DNA from: Rossellomorea sp036867415
GTDB lineage: Bacteria; Bacillota; Bacilli; Bacillales; Bacillaceae_B
Assembly (NCBI RefSeq): GCF_036867415.1
Contig: NZ_JBAJHU010000011.1
Span: forward strand, 52,718-116,717
Length of the DNA: 64,000 bases
Direction of reading: 5' to 3'
Each line of letters opens with the position of its first letter. Positions within the stretch are counted from its first letter, which is position 1. The notes below the pieces were generated by a model, which did no database searches, was not told where the DNA came from, and was given only the letters and a program-made list of their open reading frames with translations. The translations under genes were made by a program, and so were the position numbers. Of this stretch, positions 22,485 to 31,534 are shown one piece after another.

Positions 22485-23513
22485 ATGGCCATTTTTATGA
22501 GGCTTTGGAAGCAAGTATCCAAAATGGATTTTGGTTTTATCTTAATGTTATCCATCATCATTATTGTTATGGGTACGTTCGGTATCTATTTTTTAGAACC
22601 TGAAGGATTCCCTTCATTATTTGACGGTTTCTGGTGGACGATGACCACGCTGACGACCGTCGGATATGGCGATTTCTATCCCGTTACCGTGGGCGGACGC
22701 CTGCTTGGCATATTCCTCTTCATCTTCGGGATCGGCATCATCGGGGTTCTGATCACGAAGACGGTGGATGCCCTCACTACGTTTCAAAAATACAAACGGG
22801 AAGGGAAGCTTGAGTATACCATGAAAGATCATTATATCTATATGAACTGGTCCAAAAAGACGGAAAAGGCGATTGCGGAAGTACTGGCCCATTTCCCTGA
22901 AGCCGAGATCGTCCTGATCGATACACTGAGCGAATCGCCCGTTGATCATGAACAGGTCCATTATATTCAAGGCGACCCGTCGGACGAAGCGGTATTGTTG
23001 AGAGGGAACATCCTGGATGCCAAAAGAGTGGCGATCTTCTCTGATTCCCGCATCGAAGATCCGTCACTCATCGATGGAAAGACGCTGTTGATCGCTTCGG
23101 CCGTAGAAGGCCTGTCGAAGACGTATTCGAAGGAAATCCATACGATCGTAGAGGTTTCAGAAGACCGCCATATTCCTAAATTCAAGCATATAGCGGTTGA
23201 GGATTTCATCCTCTCGAATGATTCCGTATCCTTTTTAATGGCAAAAGCGACGATCCACCCGGGAACGACCACTCTATTCCGCCAGTTGATGAGCAAGCGG
23301 TACGGAAATAATATCCATGAACTGAAACCGAAAGCAGAGTGGAAGACCCTCAAGAATGCTTCAGAAGCGCTTTTGCAAAACGGTGCTGTCCTGCTTGCGG
23401 TCAACGATAATATGGATTTCACCGATGCCGTCAACCGGGAATTGCAGCCGGAAGATACCCTTTATATTGTCTGTCATGACCGTGTGTATGAAGAATTGAC
23501 GGCTGCCTTTTAA
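22485..23513 (+). CDS. Potassium channel with RCK (TrkA-N) domain
   Basis: Two-transmembrane K+ channel: helix one (GFILMLSIIIIVMGTFGIYF), pore with selectivity filter TTLTTVGYGD (residues 54-63), helix two (LLGIFLFIFGIGIIGVLIT) and a cytoplasmic RCK domain (DHYIYMNWSKK, VLIDTL, GDPSDEAVLLRGNI, then a C-terminal TrkA-C-like part). The start is chosen because GAGGAG precedes this ATG; the longer frame has none. It resembles MthK/YugO-type channels. It is divergent from the ATP-grasp cluster, an association also described for YjfC-type loci. A bidirectional terminator separates it from purA. Confidence 0.92.
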   Translation: MAIFMRLWKQVSKMDFGFILMLSIIIIVMGTFGIYFLEPEGFPSLFDGFWWTMTTLTTVGYGDFYPVTVGGRLLGIFLFIFGIGIIGVLITKTVDALTTFQKYKREGKLEYTMKDHYIYMNWSKKTEKAIAEVLAHFPEAEIVLIDTLSESPVDHEQVHYIQGDPSDEAVLLRGNILDAKRVAIFSDSRIEDPSLIDGKTLLIASAVEGLSKTYSKEIHTIVEVSEDRHIPKFKHIAVEDFILSNDSVSFLMAKATIHPGTTTLFRQLMSKRYGNNIHELKPKAEWKTLKNASEALLQNGAVLLAVNDNMDFTDAVNRELQPEDTLYIVCHDRVYEELTAAF

Positions 23514-23520
23514 CGAAAGA

Positions 23521-23566
23521 AAAAGAAGCTGACCCGCTTTCATTAGGGGGTCAGCTTCTTTTTTTA
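23521..23566. terminator. Bidirectional terminator between channel gene and purA
   Basis: Stem AAGAAGCTGACCC/GGGTCAGCTTCTT with T-runs at both ends between convergent genes. Confidence 0.9.
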
Positions 23567-23574
23567 TTGAAAAA

Positions 23575-24867
23575 TTATCGTGCACTCCATACGCTGCGGA
23601 CTACATTCGTTTGTGAACGATCGGGTCCGACAGAGAAGATGGCAAGCGGGATGCCTGTCAGTTGGGATACGCGCTCTAAATAGTGGCGTGCATTTTCAGG
23701 AAGCTCAGAAAGCGTCTTGCAGCCTGTGATGTCTTCCGTCCAGCCTGGAAGCTCTTCGTATACCGGCTCACATTCAGCCAGGATGTTAAGGTTCGCCGGG
23801 AACTCTTCCATGATTTCGCCATTGTATTTGTATGCGACACAGATCTTCAGTGTCTCGATGCCTGTCAATACGTCGATCGAGTTCAATGAAAGGTCCGTCA
23901 GTCCGCTGACACGGCGTGCATGACGTACGACCACGCTGTCAAACCAGCCGACGCGGCGCGCACGTCCAGTCGTTGTACCGTATTCGCGGCCGACTTCACG
24001 GATTTGATTTCCGATTTCATTGTTCAACTCAGTTGGGAAAGGTCCGTCCCCTACACGAGTCGTGTACGCTTTTGATACACCGACGACGTGATTGATCTTC
24101 GTAGGACCGACACCCGAACCGATCGTCACTCCGCCCGCTACCGGGTTCGAAGATGTAACGAATGGGTATGTACCCTGGTCGATATCAAGCATGACTCCTT
24201 GCGCCCCTTCAAAAAGAACGCGGCGTCCGTTGTCGATCGCATCGTTCAATACGACGGATGTATCGACTACGTACTTTTTGATTTGCTGGCCGTACTCGTA
24301 GTACTCATCCAGGATATCTTCGATTTTGAACCCTTCCGTTTCATAGAAGCGCTCAAGAAGACGGTTCTTCTCCTCCAGGTTGCGTGCAAGCTTTTCTTCG
24401 AAAGAAGCACGGTCGAGAAGATCGGCGATACGGATCCCGATGCGTGCCGCTTTATCCATGTAGGCAGGACCGATTCCCTTTTTCGTCGTACCGATCTTGT
24501 TTGCCCCTTTGCGCTCTTCTTCCACTTCGTCAAGCTTCAGGTGATAAGGAAGGATGACGTGCGCGCGGTTGCTGATGCGCAGGTTTTCCGTTGTCACATC
24601 ACGATCGTGAAGATATTTCAATTCTTTCACCAATGCTTTCGGGTCGACAACCATTCCGTTCCCGATGACCGAGATTTTTTCATTATAAAAAATACCAGAA
24701 GGAATTAAGTGCAGCTTATATGTCTCACCATCGAATTTGATTGTGTGACCTGCATTATTTCCACCTTGATAACGTGCGATTACTTCTGCATGTTCAGAAA
24801 GGAAGTCAGTAATCTTTCCTTTTCCTTCGTCTCCCCATTGCGTACCTACTACTACTACTGAAGACAT
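23575..24867 (-). CDS. purA: Adenylosuccinate synthetase
   Basis: Condenses IMP and aspartate with GTP to adenylosuccinate in AMP synthesis. The 430-residue product has the family's N-terminal GTQWGDEGKGK with the catalytic Asp, QGGNNAGHT, TTKKGIGPAY, GAQGVMLDIDQGTYP and the C-terminal GPDRSQT. The ATG after GGAGGTG gives MSSVVVVGTQWGDEGKGK; upstream codons are unsupported. Regulated by purine supply through the paired PurBox upstream. Confidence 0.98.
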   Translation of the reverse strand: MSSVVVVGTQWGDEGKGKITDFLSEHAEVIARYQGGNNAGHTIKFDGETYKLHLIPSGIFYNEKISVIGNGMVVDPKALVKELKYLHDRDVTTENLRISNRAHVILPYHLKLDEVEEERKGANKIGTTKKGIGPAYMDKAARIGIRIADLLDRASFEEKLARNLEEKNRLLERFYETEGFKIEDILDEYYEYGQQIKKYVVDTSVVLNDAIDNGRRVLFEGAQGVMLDIDQGTYPFVTSSNPVAGGVTIGSGVGPTKINHVVGVSKAYTTRVGDGPFPTELNNEIGNQIREVGREYGTTTGRARRVGWFDSVVVRHARRVSGLTDLSLNSIDVLTGIETLKICVAYKYNGEIMEEFPANLNILAECEPVYEELPGWTEDITGCKTLSELPENARHYLERVSQLTGIPLAIFSVGPDRSQTNVVRSVWSAR

Positions 24868-24950
24868 ACGATAGCACCTCCGACAGGAATTAGTATTCCC
24901 TCTTTTGTCAAACAAACTCATTTTAACAACAGAAGACGGGAAAGTCAATC

Positions 24951-24996
24951 AAAACACGAACATTATTATATACCTTTATGTTTATGTTCGTAAAAA
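24951..24996 (-). promoter_or_regulatory. Paired PurBox (PurR operator) and purA promoter
   Basis: Two inverted CGAAC cores, at 24957-24961 (ACACGAACATTA) and 24986-24990 (complement of TTTACGAACATAAA), match the PurBox consensus and are spaced as in B. subtilis pur operators. A minus-strand TATAAT lies between them at 24970-24965. PurR would repress purA when purines are plentiful. Confidence 0.85.
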
Positions 24997-25155
24997 GGGT
25001 GGTCTTTAGCTAACTAAAGACCCATCCCGCTCCACTTTAATATGGCATAGTGTTAGTGTGGATGATAAAAAAGTAATAGCCCGATTTTTTGATTTTTGAT
25101 ATGGTTAGATAAGGATTTTTGATTTTTCATACAATTGAATACAGAGGTGATTATC

Positions 25156-26880
25156 ATGATTAAACGTTTTTTCAGTTATTACCGTCCTCATAAGCGGCTG
25201 TTTTACATAGACTTTGCCTGTGCCGTGCTTGTCGGGCTGCTGGAGCTTGGGTTTCCGCTTGCGGTTTCCTGGTTCATCGATACACTGCTGCCGGAAGGGA
25301 ACTGGAGCACGATCCTGGAAGTGAGTGCTGGTCTGCTCGCATTGTATCTGCTGAGCTCGAGCATGCAGTTCGTCGTGAACTACTGGGGACATAAGCTCGG
25401 CATCAATATCGAGACCGACATGAGGCGGGAATTGTTCCATCATGTGCAGAGGCAGTCGTTCCGCTTCTTTGATAACACGAAGACCGGTCATATCATGAGC
25501 CGGGTGACGAATGACCTGATGGATATCGGGGAGCTTGCCCACCACGGGCCGGAGGATTTATTCATTGCCGTCATGACGTTCATCGGGGCGTTCTGGATCA
25601 TGCTGACGATCAATGTGAAGCTCGCGCTTGTCGCAATCATCGTCGTGCCGTTCCTTATCTGGCTGATTTCCTATTCGAACATCAAGATGAATAAGGCCTG
25701 GACGAAGATGTACGGCAATATCGCCGACGTGAACAGCCGGGTGGAAGACAGTGTTTCCGGATCGCGTGTCGTCCAGTCTTTTACCAATGAACAATTCGAA
25801 ATGGACCGCTTCAATGAAAACAACCAATTCTTCCGTAAGTCTAAATTAAAAGCATACAATGTCATGAGTGTGAACTTGTCGGGCATTTATATCACAACAC
25901 GCCTGATGACGCTGATCATCCTTGTATACGGGGCGTGGCTGAGCTTCTCTGGCGCACTTACCTACGGAGAATTGGTCGCCTTCATTCTTTATATCAATGT
26001 GCTGTTCAAGCCGATCGATAAGATTTCCGCTCTCCTCGAACTCTATCCGAAAGGGATGGCCGGCTTTAAACGGTTCACGGAGCTGATGGATGTCGAACCG
26101 GATATCGAAAACCGTCCGGATGCGATCGAGGTATCTACTTTAAGAGGGAATATTGAATTTCACGGCGTTCATTTCGGCTATGAGCCTCACCGCCCCATAC
26201 TGAACGATTTATCATTTAATATTGAACCCGGTCAGACCGTCGCATTCGTCGGCCCTTCAGGTGCGGGGAAAACGACGATCTGCTCGCTGATCCCTCGTTT
26301 CTATGATATCGGATCAGGCTCGATCACCATCGACGGCATCGATATCAGGGATATGACGAAGGAATCGCTTCGATCTCAAATCGGTATCGTGCAGCAGGAC
26401 GTCTTCCTTTTCACAGGCACTCTAAGGGAAAACATCGCCTATGGGAAGCTGGATGCGACCCAGGAGGAGATCGAGGAAGCATCGAGACGGGCACATCTGA
26501 CCGACCTGATCGCTTCACTATCCGACGGGTATGATACGCAGATCGGGGAAAGAGGCCTGAAATTATCAGGAGGACAGAAGCAGCGTCTGTCGATTGCCCG
26601 TATGTTCTTGAAAAACCCGCAGATCCTGATTCTTGATGAAGCGACTTCCGCCCTCGATACCGAGACAGAAGCGATCATCCAGGATGCGTTGAACGAACTC
26701 GCGAAAGACCGCACGACCCTGGTCATCGCCCACAGACTCGCAACCATCCGGAAAGCGGACCGCATCCTCGTCGTTACCGAGAACGGCATCGCGGAGGACG
26801 GGACGCATGAAGAGCTATTATCGATTGAAGACGGGATTTTCACGAAGCTGCATGCCCATCAGCATGCTACGATTTTATAG
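25156..26880 (+). CDS. ABC exporter, fused membrane and ATPase domains (YwjA-like)
   Basis: A 574-residue half-transporter of the MsbA/lipid- and drug-exporter class. Six membrane helices occupy about residues 15-300; the ATPase domain has Walker A GPSGAGKTT, Q-loop GIVQQDVFLF, signature LSGGQKQR, Walker B ILILDEATSALD and H-loop VIAHRL. A homodimer is expected. AGAGGTGA fixes the start; upstream codons are not supported. It is divergent from purA. Substrate not predictable. A terminator follows directly. Confidence 0.92.
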   Translation: MIKRFFSYYRPHKRLFYIDFACAVLVGLLELGFPLAVSWFIDTLLPEGNWSTILEVSAGLLALYLLSSSMQFVVNYWGHKLGINIETDMRRELFHHVQRQSFRFFDNTKTGHIMSRVTNDLMDIGELAHHGPEDLFIAVMTFIGAFWIMLTINVKLALVAIIVVPFLIWLISYSNIKMNKAWTKMYGNIADVNSRVEDSVSGSRVVQSFTNEQFEMDRFNENNQFFRKSKLKAYNVMSVNLSGIYITTRLMTLIILVYGAWLSFSGALTYGELVAFILYINVLFKPIDKISALLELYPKGMAGFKRFTELMDVEPDIENRPDAIEVSTLRGNIEFHGVHFGYEPHRPILNDLSFNIEPGQTVAFVGPSGAGKTTICSLIPRFYDIGSGSITIDGIDIRDMTKESLRSQIGIVQQDVFLFTGTLRENIAYGKLDATQEEIEEASRRAHLTDLIASLSDGYDTQIGERGLKLSGGQKQRLSIARMFLKNPQILILDEATSALDTETEAIIQDALNELAKDRTTLVIAHRLATIRKADRILVVTENGIAEDGTHEELLSIEDGIFTKLHAHQHATIL

Positions 26881-26885
26881 CGCAG

Positions 26886-26921
26886 AAAAAACTCCAAGCA
26901 TGCAAGGTGCTTGGAGTTTTT
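26886..26921 (+). terminator. ABC exporter terminator
   Basis: Stem AAAAAACTCCAAGCA/TGCTTGGAGTTTTT starting five bases after the stop codon; can work in both directions. Confidence 0.9.
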
Positions 26922-26987
26922 CTATGGTTCCCAATCACGAGCAAGGTTTAAGATGGACTCGATGCGGAAGCAAGTGTTTACAATATC

Positions 26988-27142
26988 GATAACAAATAGC
27001 TTTTTCCGTTAGTAACATTTTAAAAGCGGTAATTACATATTGAATTTGATAATTGTCAAAAAGATTTCGATAATAAAATTTGGATTTTTGAAAATAAATT
27101 CTTTGATATCGATAATAAAATCCTCATTTACGATAATAACCC
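26988..27142. repeat. Array 2: 20-21-bp periodic GATAATAAAAT repeats
   Basis: A G(A/T)TAATAA-type unit recurs at 26988, 27008, 27028, 27048, 27069, 27090, 27111 and 27132, i.e. steps of 20, 20, 20, 21, 21, 21, 21. The best copies read CGATAATAAAAT; one reads TTTTTGAAAATAAAT. It occupies the convergent gap 26881-27408, which also contains two terminators and no gene. Confidence 0.8.
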
Positions 27143-27299
27143 CTGGTGCATTTTGTGAACAACCATCAGATTAACATGTTTTTCATTAAAACAGACAAAT
27201 TATTGACCTTGCAGCAGCAGGAAATGAGGTATGTTTAATAAAACCCTGAATTTCAAGCTTTTTTTTATTGCATATTTAAACAAACATCATCTCCAACCT

Positions 27300-27331
27300 A
27301 AAAAAACTCCAAGCATCCTTGGAGTTTTTTT
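27300..27331 (-). terminator. Helicase gene terminator
   Basis: Stem AAAAAACTCCAAG/CTTGGAGTTTTTT with a four-base loop; bidirectional. The ACTCCAAG stem is shared with the terminator at 26886. Confidence 0.85.
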
Positions 27332-27408
27332 ATCTATTTATCAGCCGAAGCACCGGTATCTTCAAACTCTATATCCATCCGTAGAACAGCCGGACCATCG
27401 ATATCAAT

Positions 27409-28773
27409 CTACGCCCCCGGCGGAACCCCGGAATCATCAAACCGCCGCTCCAAGTTTACGAATTTATTGTATTCCTTCACGAATGCGAGCGATACATTCC
27501 CTACCGGACCATTACGCTGTTTGGCAATGATGATCTCGATGATGTTTTTGTTTTCGGCATCATGGTCGTAGTAATCTTCACGATACAGGAAGGCGACGAT
27601 ATCGGCATCCTGCTCGATACTTCCGGATTCACGGATATCGGACATCATCGGACGCTTGTCCTGACGCTGCTCGACCCCACGGGAAAGCTGGGAAAGGGCG
27701 ATGACTGGGACTTCAAGTTCACGTGCAAGTCCTTTCAATGAACGGGAAATTTCAGAAACCTCCTGCTGACGGTTCTCGCCTCCGCGGCCATTCCCCTGGA
27801 TCAATTGAAGATAATCGATCAGGATCATGCCGAGTCCGTGTTCCTGTGCCAGACGGCGGCATTTCGAACGAATCTCCCCGACTTTGATCCCTGGCGTATC
27901 ATCAATGTAAATTCCGGCATTGGACAGACTCCCCATTGCCATCGTAAGCTTTCTCCAATCTTCGTCGGTGAGTTCACCGGTCCGGAGGTTTTGCGCGTTG
28001 ATGTTCCCTTCCGCACATAGCATACGCATGACCAGCTGCTCTGCTCCCATCTCAAGACTGAAGATCGCGACATTTTCTTTCGCTTTGACCGCCACGTTCT
28101 GGGCGATGTTCAGGGCGAAGGCGGTTTTACCCATCGATGGACGGGCACCGACGATGATCAGGTCATTCCGCTGGAAACCGGCGGTCATATGATCCAAATC
28201 GGCAAAGCCTGTTGAAATTCCAGTCACGTCGCCTTTGCGATTCGTGAGCGTTTCGATATTATCATATGTGCGGACAAGTACATCTTTAATGTTGTGAAAG
28301 GCACCTGCATTTTTACGCTGAGCGACTTCCATGATGCTTTTTTCCGCTTCGCCGAGCAGTGCATCCACTTCGTCTTCTCGCGCATAACCGTCCGATGCGA
28401 TATCGGTAGCTGTGCGGATCAATCTCCGCAAAAGTGACTTTTCTTCAACGATTTGTGCGTAGTACTCGATATTGGCAGCAGTCGGCACCGATCCTGAAAG
28501 CTCACTTAAATAAGCGACCCCTCCGACATCCTCAAGCTCTTTGGCAGCTGCCAGTTCCTCTGTCACCGTAATGAGGTCGACCGCTTTTCCGGCATCCCCC
28601 AGTTTCAGCATGACGTTGAATATCTTTTGGTGAGAGTGACGGTAGAAATCTTCAGGGATCAGCCCTTCAGATGCTGTCGTCAGCGCGCTCGGTTCCAGGA
28701 AGATCGCCCCGAGCACCGCTTGTTCCGCCTCGATATTCTGCGGCGGAATCCGCTCTTGTAACATCTCATTCAT
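27409..28773 (-). CDS. dnaB: Replicative DNA helicase (DnaB type; dnaC in B. subtilis)
   Basis: Hexameric 5'-3' helicase that unwinds DNA at the fork. The N-terminal domain starts PPQNIEAEQAVLGAIFLEP and contains the helical scaffold to about 150. The RecA-like C-terminal domain has Walker A GARPSMGKTAF, Walker B MILIDYLQLI, the conserved SQLSRGVEQR and the arginine-rich end. Length 454 is typical; GAGGTAATAAT precedes the start. In B. subtilis the gene is named dnaC and sits next to rplI as here. Confidence 0.98.
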   Translation of the reverse strand: MNEMLQERIPPQNIEAEQAVLGAIFLEPSALTTASEGLIPEDFYRHSHQKIFNVMLKLGDAGKAVDLITVTEELAAAKELEDVGGVAYLSELSGSVPTAANIEYYAQIVEEKSLLRRLIRTATDIASDGYAREDEVDALLGEAEKSIMEVAQRKNAGAFHNIKDVLVRTYDNIETLTNRKGDVTGISTGFADLDHMTAGFQRNDLIIVGARPSMGKTAFALNIAQNVAVKAKENVAIFSLEMGAEQLVMRMLCAEGNINAQNLRTGELTDEDWRKLTMAMGSLSNAGIYIDDTPGIKVGEIRSKCRRLAQEHGLGMILIDYLQLIQGNGRGGENRQQEVSEISRSLKGLARELEVPVIALSQLSRGVEQRQDKRPMMSDIRESGSIEQDADIVAFLYREDYYDHDAENKNIIEIIIAKQRNGPVGNVSLAFVKEYNKFVNLERRFDDSGVPPGA

Positions 28774-29083
28774 CTATTATTACCTCCATTTCGAAAAAAA
28801 CAGTTGGAAGACATACTCTATAATCAAATCTCTCAAGACTTTTTTCCTACTAGGAAAAGCGCAAGCGCCTTGTTCAGCCCCGACAAACGCTTCAGGGGCG
28901 ACCAGTGAAGTCGTTCGTTGACTCCACCCGCCGGACCGAAGTCTCGAGGGGCTAGGAGCTGGAGTTGGCCAACTCGAAAAAATGTGATCGGGAAAGAATC
29001 CAGATCACATTTTTATCAAACTATATCCATTTTATCATGTTTTTCCGTAAAAACAGTTACCAAATTTCGTATGTTACGAGAAA
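28774..29083. repeat. Dispersed GC-rich repeat, family A, copy 1 (about 28852-28985)
   Basis: The gap between helicase and rplI genes contains a GC-rich element: AAAAGCGCAAGCGCCTTG..., then CAGCCCCGACAAACGCTTC, CTCGAGGGGCTAGGAGCTGG. The same blocks occur in opposite orientation at 40436-40648. Rest of the gap shows no gene. Confidence 0.8.
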
Positions 29084-29530
29084 TTATTCTTCCGTTACGT
29101 GTACTTTCAGTGTAGCCGTTACATCTGTATGCAGTTTCACCGGTACATTTGTGAAGCCGAGAGAACGGATTGCGTCGTTCATCTCAATCTTGCGCTTGTC
29201 CAATTTGATGGAATGTTCTTTCTTCATAACGTCCGCGATTTGCTTGCTTGTGATGGAACCGAATAGTCGTCCGCCCTCACCGGATTTCGCCTTCATTTCC
29301 ACTGTCAGTTCTTCTAAAGTCGCTTTCAACGTCTTCGCTTCTTCAAGCTCTTCCTGGGCAAGCTGCTTCTGTTTTTTCTGCTGGCCTTCAAGCTGCCCGA
29401 TATTGGCATTCGTCGCTTCTACTGCAAGACCTTTCTTCAGTAAAAAGTTATGTGCGTAGCCGTCTGCTACATTCTTCACTTCACCTTTTTTTCCTTTTCC
29501 TTTAACATCTTTCAAGAAAATTACCTTCAT
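29084..29530 (-). CDS. rplI: 50S ribosomal protein L9
   Basis: 148 residues with the family N-terminus MKVIFLKDVKGKGKKGEVK, NVADGYAHNFLLKKGLA, the long connecting helix (QLEGQQKKQKQLAQEELEEA) and C-terminal RNA-binding domain (GRLFGSITSKQIA). Overlaps the gdpP stop by four bases, hence translational coupling as in other Bacilli. Confidence 0.98.
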   Translation of the reverse strand: MKVIFLKDVKGKGKKGEVKNVADGYAHNFLLKKGLAVEATNANIGQLEGQQKKQKQLAQEELEEAKTLKATLEELTVEMKAKSGEGGRLFGSITSKQIADVMKKEHSIKLDKRKIEMNDAIRSLGFTNVPVKLHTDVTATLKVHVTEE

Positions 29531-31500
29531 GTCTCTTTTCTCCCTTCAAAATAATCATTTAGTGCTTCTTTTAACTGCTCTTCCGCTTCCCGGACAGACA
29601 GGTCTTTTAATTGAGTGGCCGCATTGGTCAAGTGGCCGCCGCCATGTAAGGTTTCCATAATGATCTGAACGTTCACATCCCCGAGGGAACGGGCGCTTAT
29701 CCCGATTGTATCGGGTTCCCTTTTCGAAATGACAAAGGAAGCGACGACCTCATCCATAGTCAGCAGCGTATCTGCCGCCTGTGCAATCAGCACGGAATCA
29801 TAGATGACATCCTCATCCGCTTTCGCAATCGCGACGCCTTTCTGGTAGAATTCGACCGATTCGATGAGATGGGCCCGTTTGATATAGGTCTCGACATCTT
29901 CTTTCAGGAACTTCTGGACGAGGACCGTATCCGCCCCCTGTGCCCGTAAATAAGAAGCCGCATCAAATGTTCTCGAGCCGGTGCGAAGCGTGAAGCTCTT
30001 CGTATCGACGATGATGCCGGCAAGGAGGGAGGTGGCTTCGAGCATGGAGATCTTCTCATGCTTCGGCTGATATTCCAAGAGTTCCGTCACCAGTTCTGCA
30101 GTGGATGAAGCATATGGTTCCATATAGACGAGCAGCGGATTCTTGATGAAATCTTCACCCCGTCTGTGATGATCGATGACGACAACCTTATCGATTTTGT
30201 TCAGCAGCTTCTCTTCAATGACAAGCGACGGCTTATGGGTATCTACGATCACAAGCAGTGTATCATCGGTCGCCATTTCCAGTGCTTCTTCCGGCGTGAT
30301 GAAACGGGAATAGAGGTCCGAATTATTCTTGATCTCTCTCATCAAGCGTTTGACGCCATTGTCAATTTCGTTGAAGTTCAGGACAACGTAGCCTTCACGC
30401 TGATTCATCTGGGCGACTTTACGGATCCCGATCGCAGCTCCCACAGCATCCATATCGGGATGTCTGTGTCCCATGATGATGACTTTGTCACTCTCGATCA
30501 TTGTTTCCCGTAAGGCATGGGATATGACGCGGGCACGCACCCGTGTACGTTTCTCCATCGGGTTCGTCTTCCCGCCGTAGAACTTCACCTTTCCATTCGT
30601 CTGCTTGATGGCAACCTGATCGCCCCCGCGGCCAAGCGCAAGATCCAAGCTCGACTGAGCCAGCGTCCCAAGTTCAGGAAGGGATGAAACCCCCGTACCA
30701 ACGCCGATGCTCAAGGTAAGCGGGACGTTTTGTTTCGATGTCGTTTCGCGGACATCATCGAGAATCCCAAACTTTTCTTTTTCCAGAACCTGAAGGATCT
30801 TTTCATTGATGACCGCAACAAAACGTTCCGAAGAAACCCTCTTTAAGAAAACGCCGTACTCTTTTGCCCATTTATTCAGGATGGAGGTCACCAGGCTGTT
30901 CAGACTGCTGCGAGTCTGGTCATCCATCCCCTGCGTCAATTCATCATAGTTATCAAGGAAGATGATCGCAATATTTGTCCGTTCTTCATGAAATTGCTTC
31001 TCGATTTCCTTCTGCTCAGTCACATCGAAGAAATACAGAAGCTTCTCCTTCAGCTTCAGTATGACATGATACTTTCTTTCGTTCAGGGTGATGATCTCTG
31101 AGTCCACTTCCTGCTTGATGAGCGGCACTAGACTTTCTGCGACATCATAGAGAGATCTCCCCACGACGGTATCCTCATTGAAACAGGACGCAAGGAAAGG
31201 GTTGGTCCATTCTATGTAGTACTCATCGTTTATCAGCATGATCCCGATCGGCATTTCCATCAATGCCTCTTCCCCGACACGCTTTACCCGGTAGGATAAA
31301 GTCGAAATATACTCTTCTGTTTCCTGGTGCGACCTTTTTTCGAAATAAAAGGCGAGGAAAAACGCGCATCCAAAGACAATCAACCCGATTAACGAAATAA
31401 TCCATTTGTAAAAAGCGACCGATACTAACAAGAGAGCTGTTAATATAGCTAGACCGTACAATGGGTACCGGATCATTCGCTTATTAAAATAAGATGGCAT
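29527..31500 (-). CDS. gdpP: Cyclic-di-AMP phosphodiesterase GdpP
   Basis: Membrane-bound enzyme that hydrolyses c-di-AMP. Two transmembrane helices occupy about residues 13-53, followed by a PAS domain, a degenerate GGDEF domain (about 170-300, without GGDEF) and a DHH-DHHA1 domain with the metal-binding GHRHPDMDAVG and VVIDHHRRG and the C-terminal GGGHLTNAA. 657 residues is the normal length. Cotranscribed with rplI and yybS. Confidence 0.97.
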   Translation of the reverse strand: MPSYFNKRMIRYPLYGLAILTALLLVSVAFYKWIISLIGLIVFGCAFFLAFYFEKRSHQETEEYISTLSYRVKRVGEEALMEMPIGIMLINDEYYIEWTNPFLASCFNEDTVVGRSLYDVAESLVPLIKQEVDSEIITLNERKYHVILKLKEKLLYFFDVTEQKEIEKQFHEERTNIAIIFLDNYDELTQGMDDQTRSSLNSLVTSILNKWAKEYGVFLKRVSSERFVAVINEKILQVLEKEKFGILDDVRETTSKQNVPLTLSIGVGTGVSSLPELGTLAQSSLDLALGRGGDQVAIKQTNGKVKFYGGKTNPMEKRTRVRARVISHALRETMIESDKVIIMGHRHPDMDAVGAAIGIRKVAQMNQREGYVVLNFNEIDNGVKRLMREIKNNSDLYSRFITPEEALEMATDDTLLVIVDTHKPSLVIEEKLLNKIDKVVVIDHHRRGEDFIKNPLLVYMEPYASSTAELVTELLEYQPKHEKISMLEATSLLAGIIVDTKSFTLRTGSRTFDAASYLRAQGADTVLVQKFLKEDVETYIKRAHLIESVEFYQKGVAIAKADEDVIYDSVLIAQAADTLLTMDEVVASFVISKREPDTIGISARSLGDVNVQIIMETLHGGGHLTNAATQLKDLSVREAEEQLKEALNDYFEGRKET

Positions 31501-31534
31501 GATTTCAGCTCCTGGAACTTATTATTATAATGAT

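Noticed and set aside
26988..27142. CRISPR array
   Set aside because: Period of 20-21 bases with degenerate units is too short for a CRISPR repeat plus spacer and no cas gene is present in the window.
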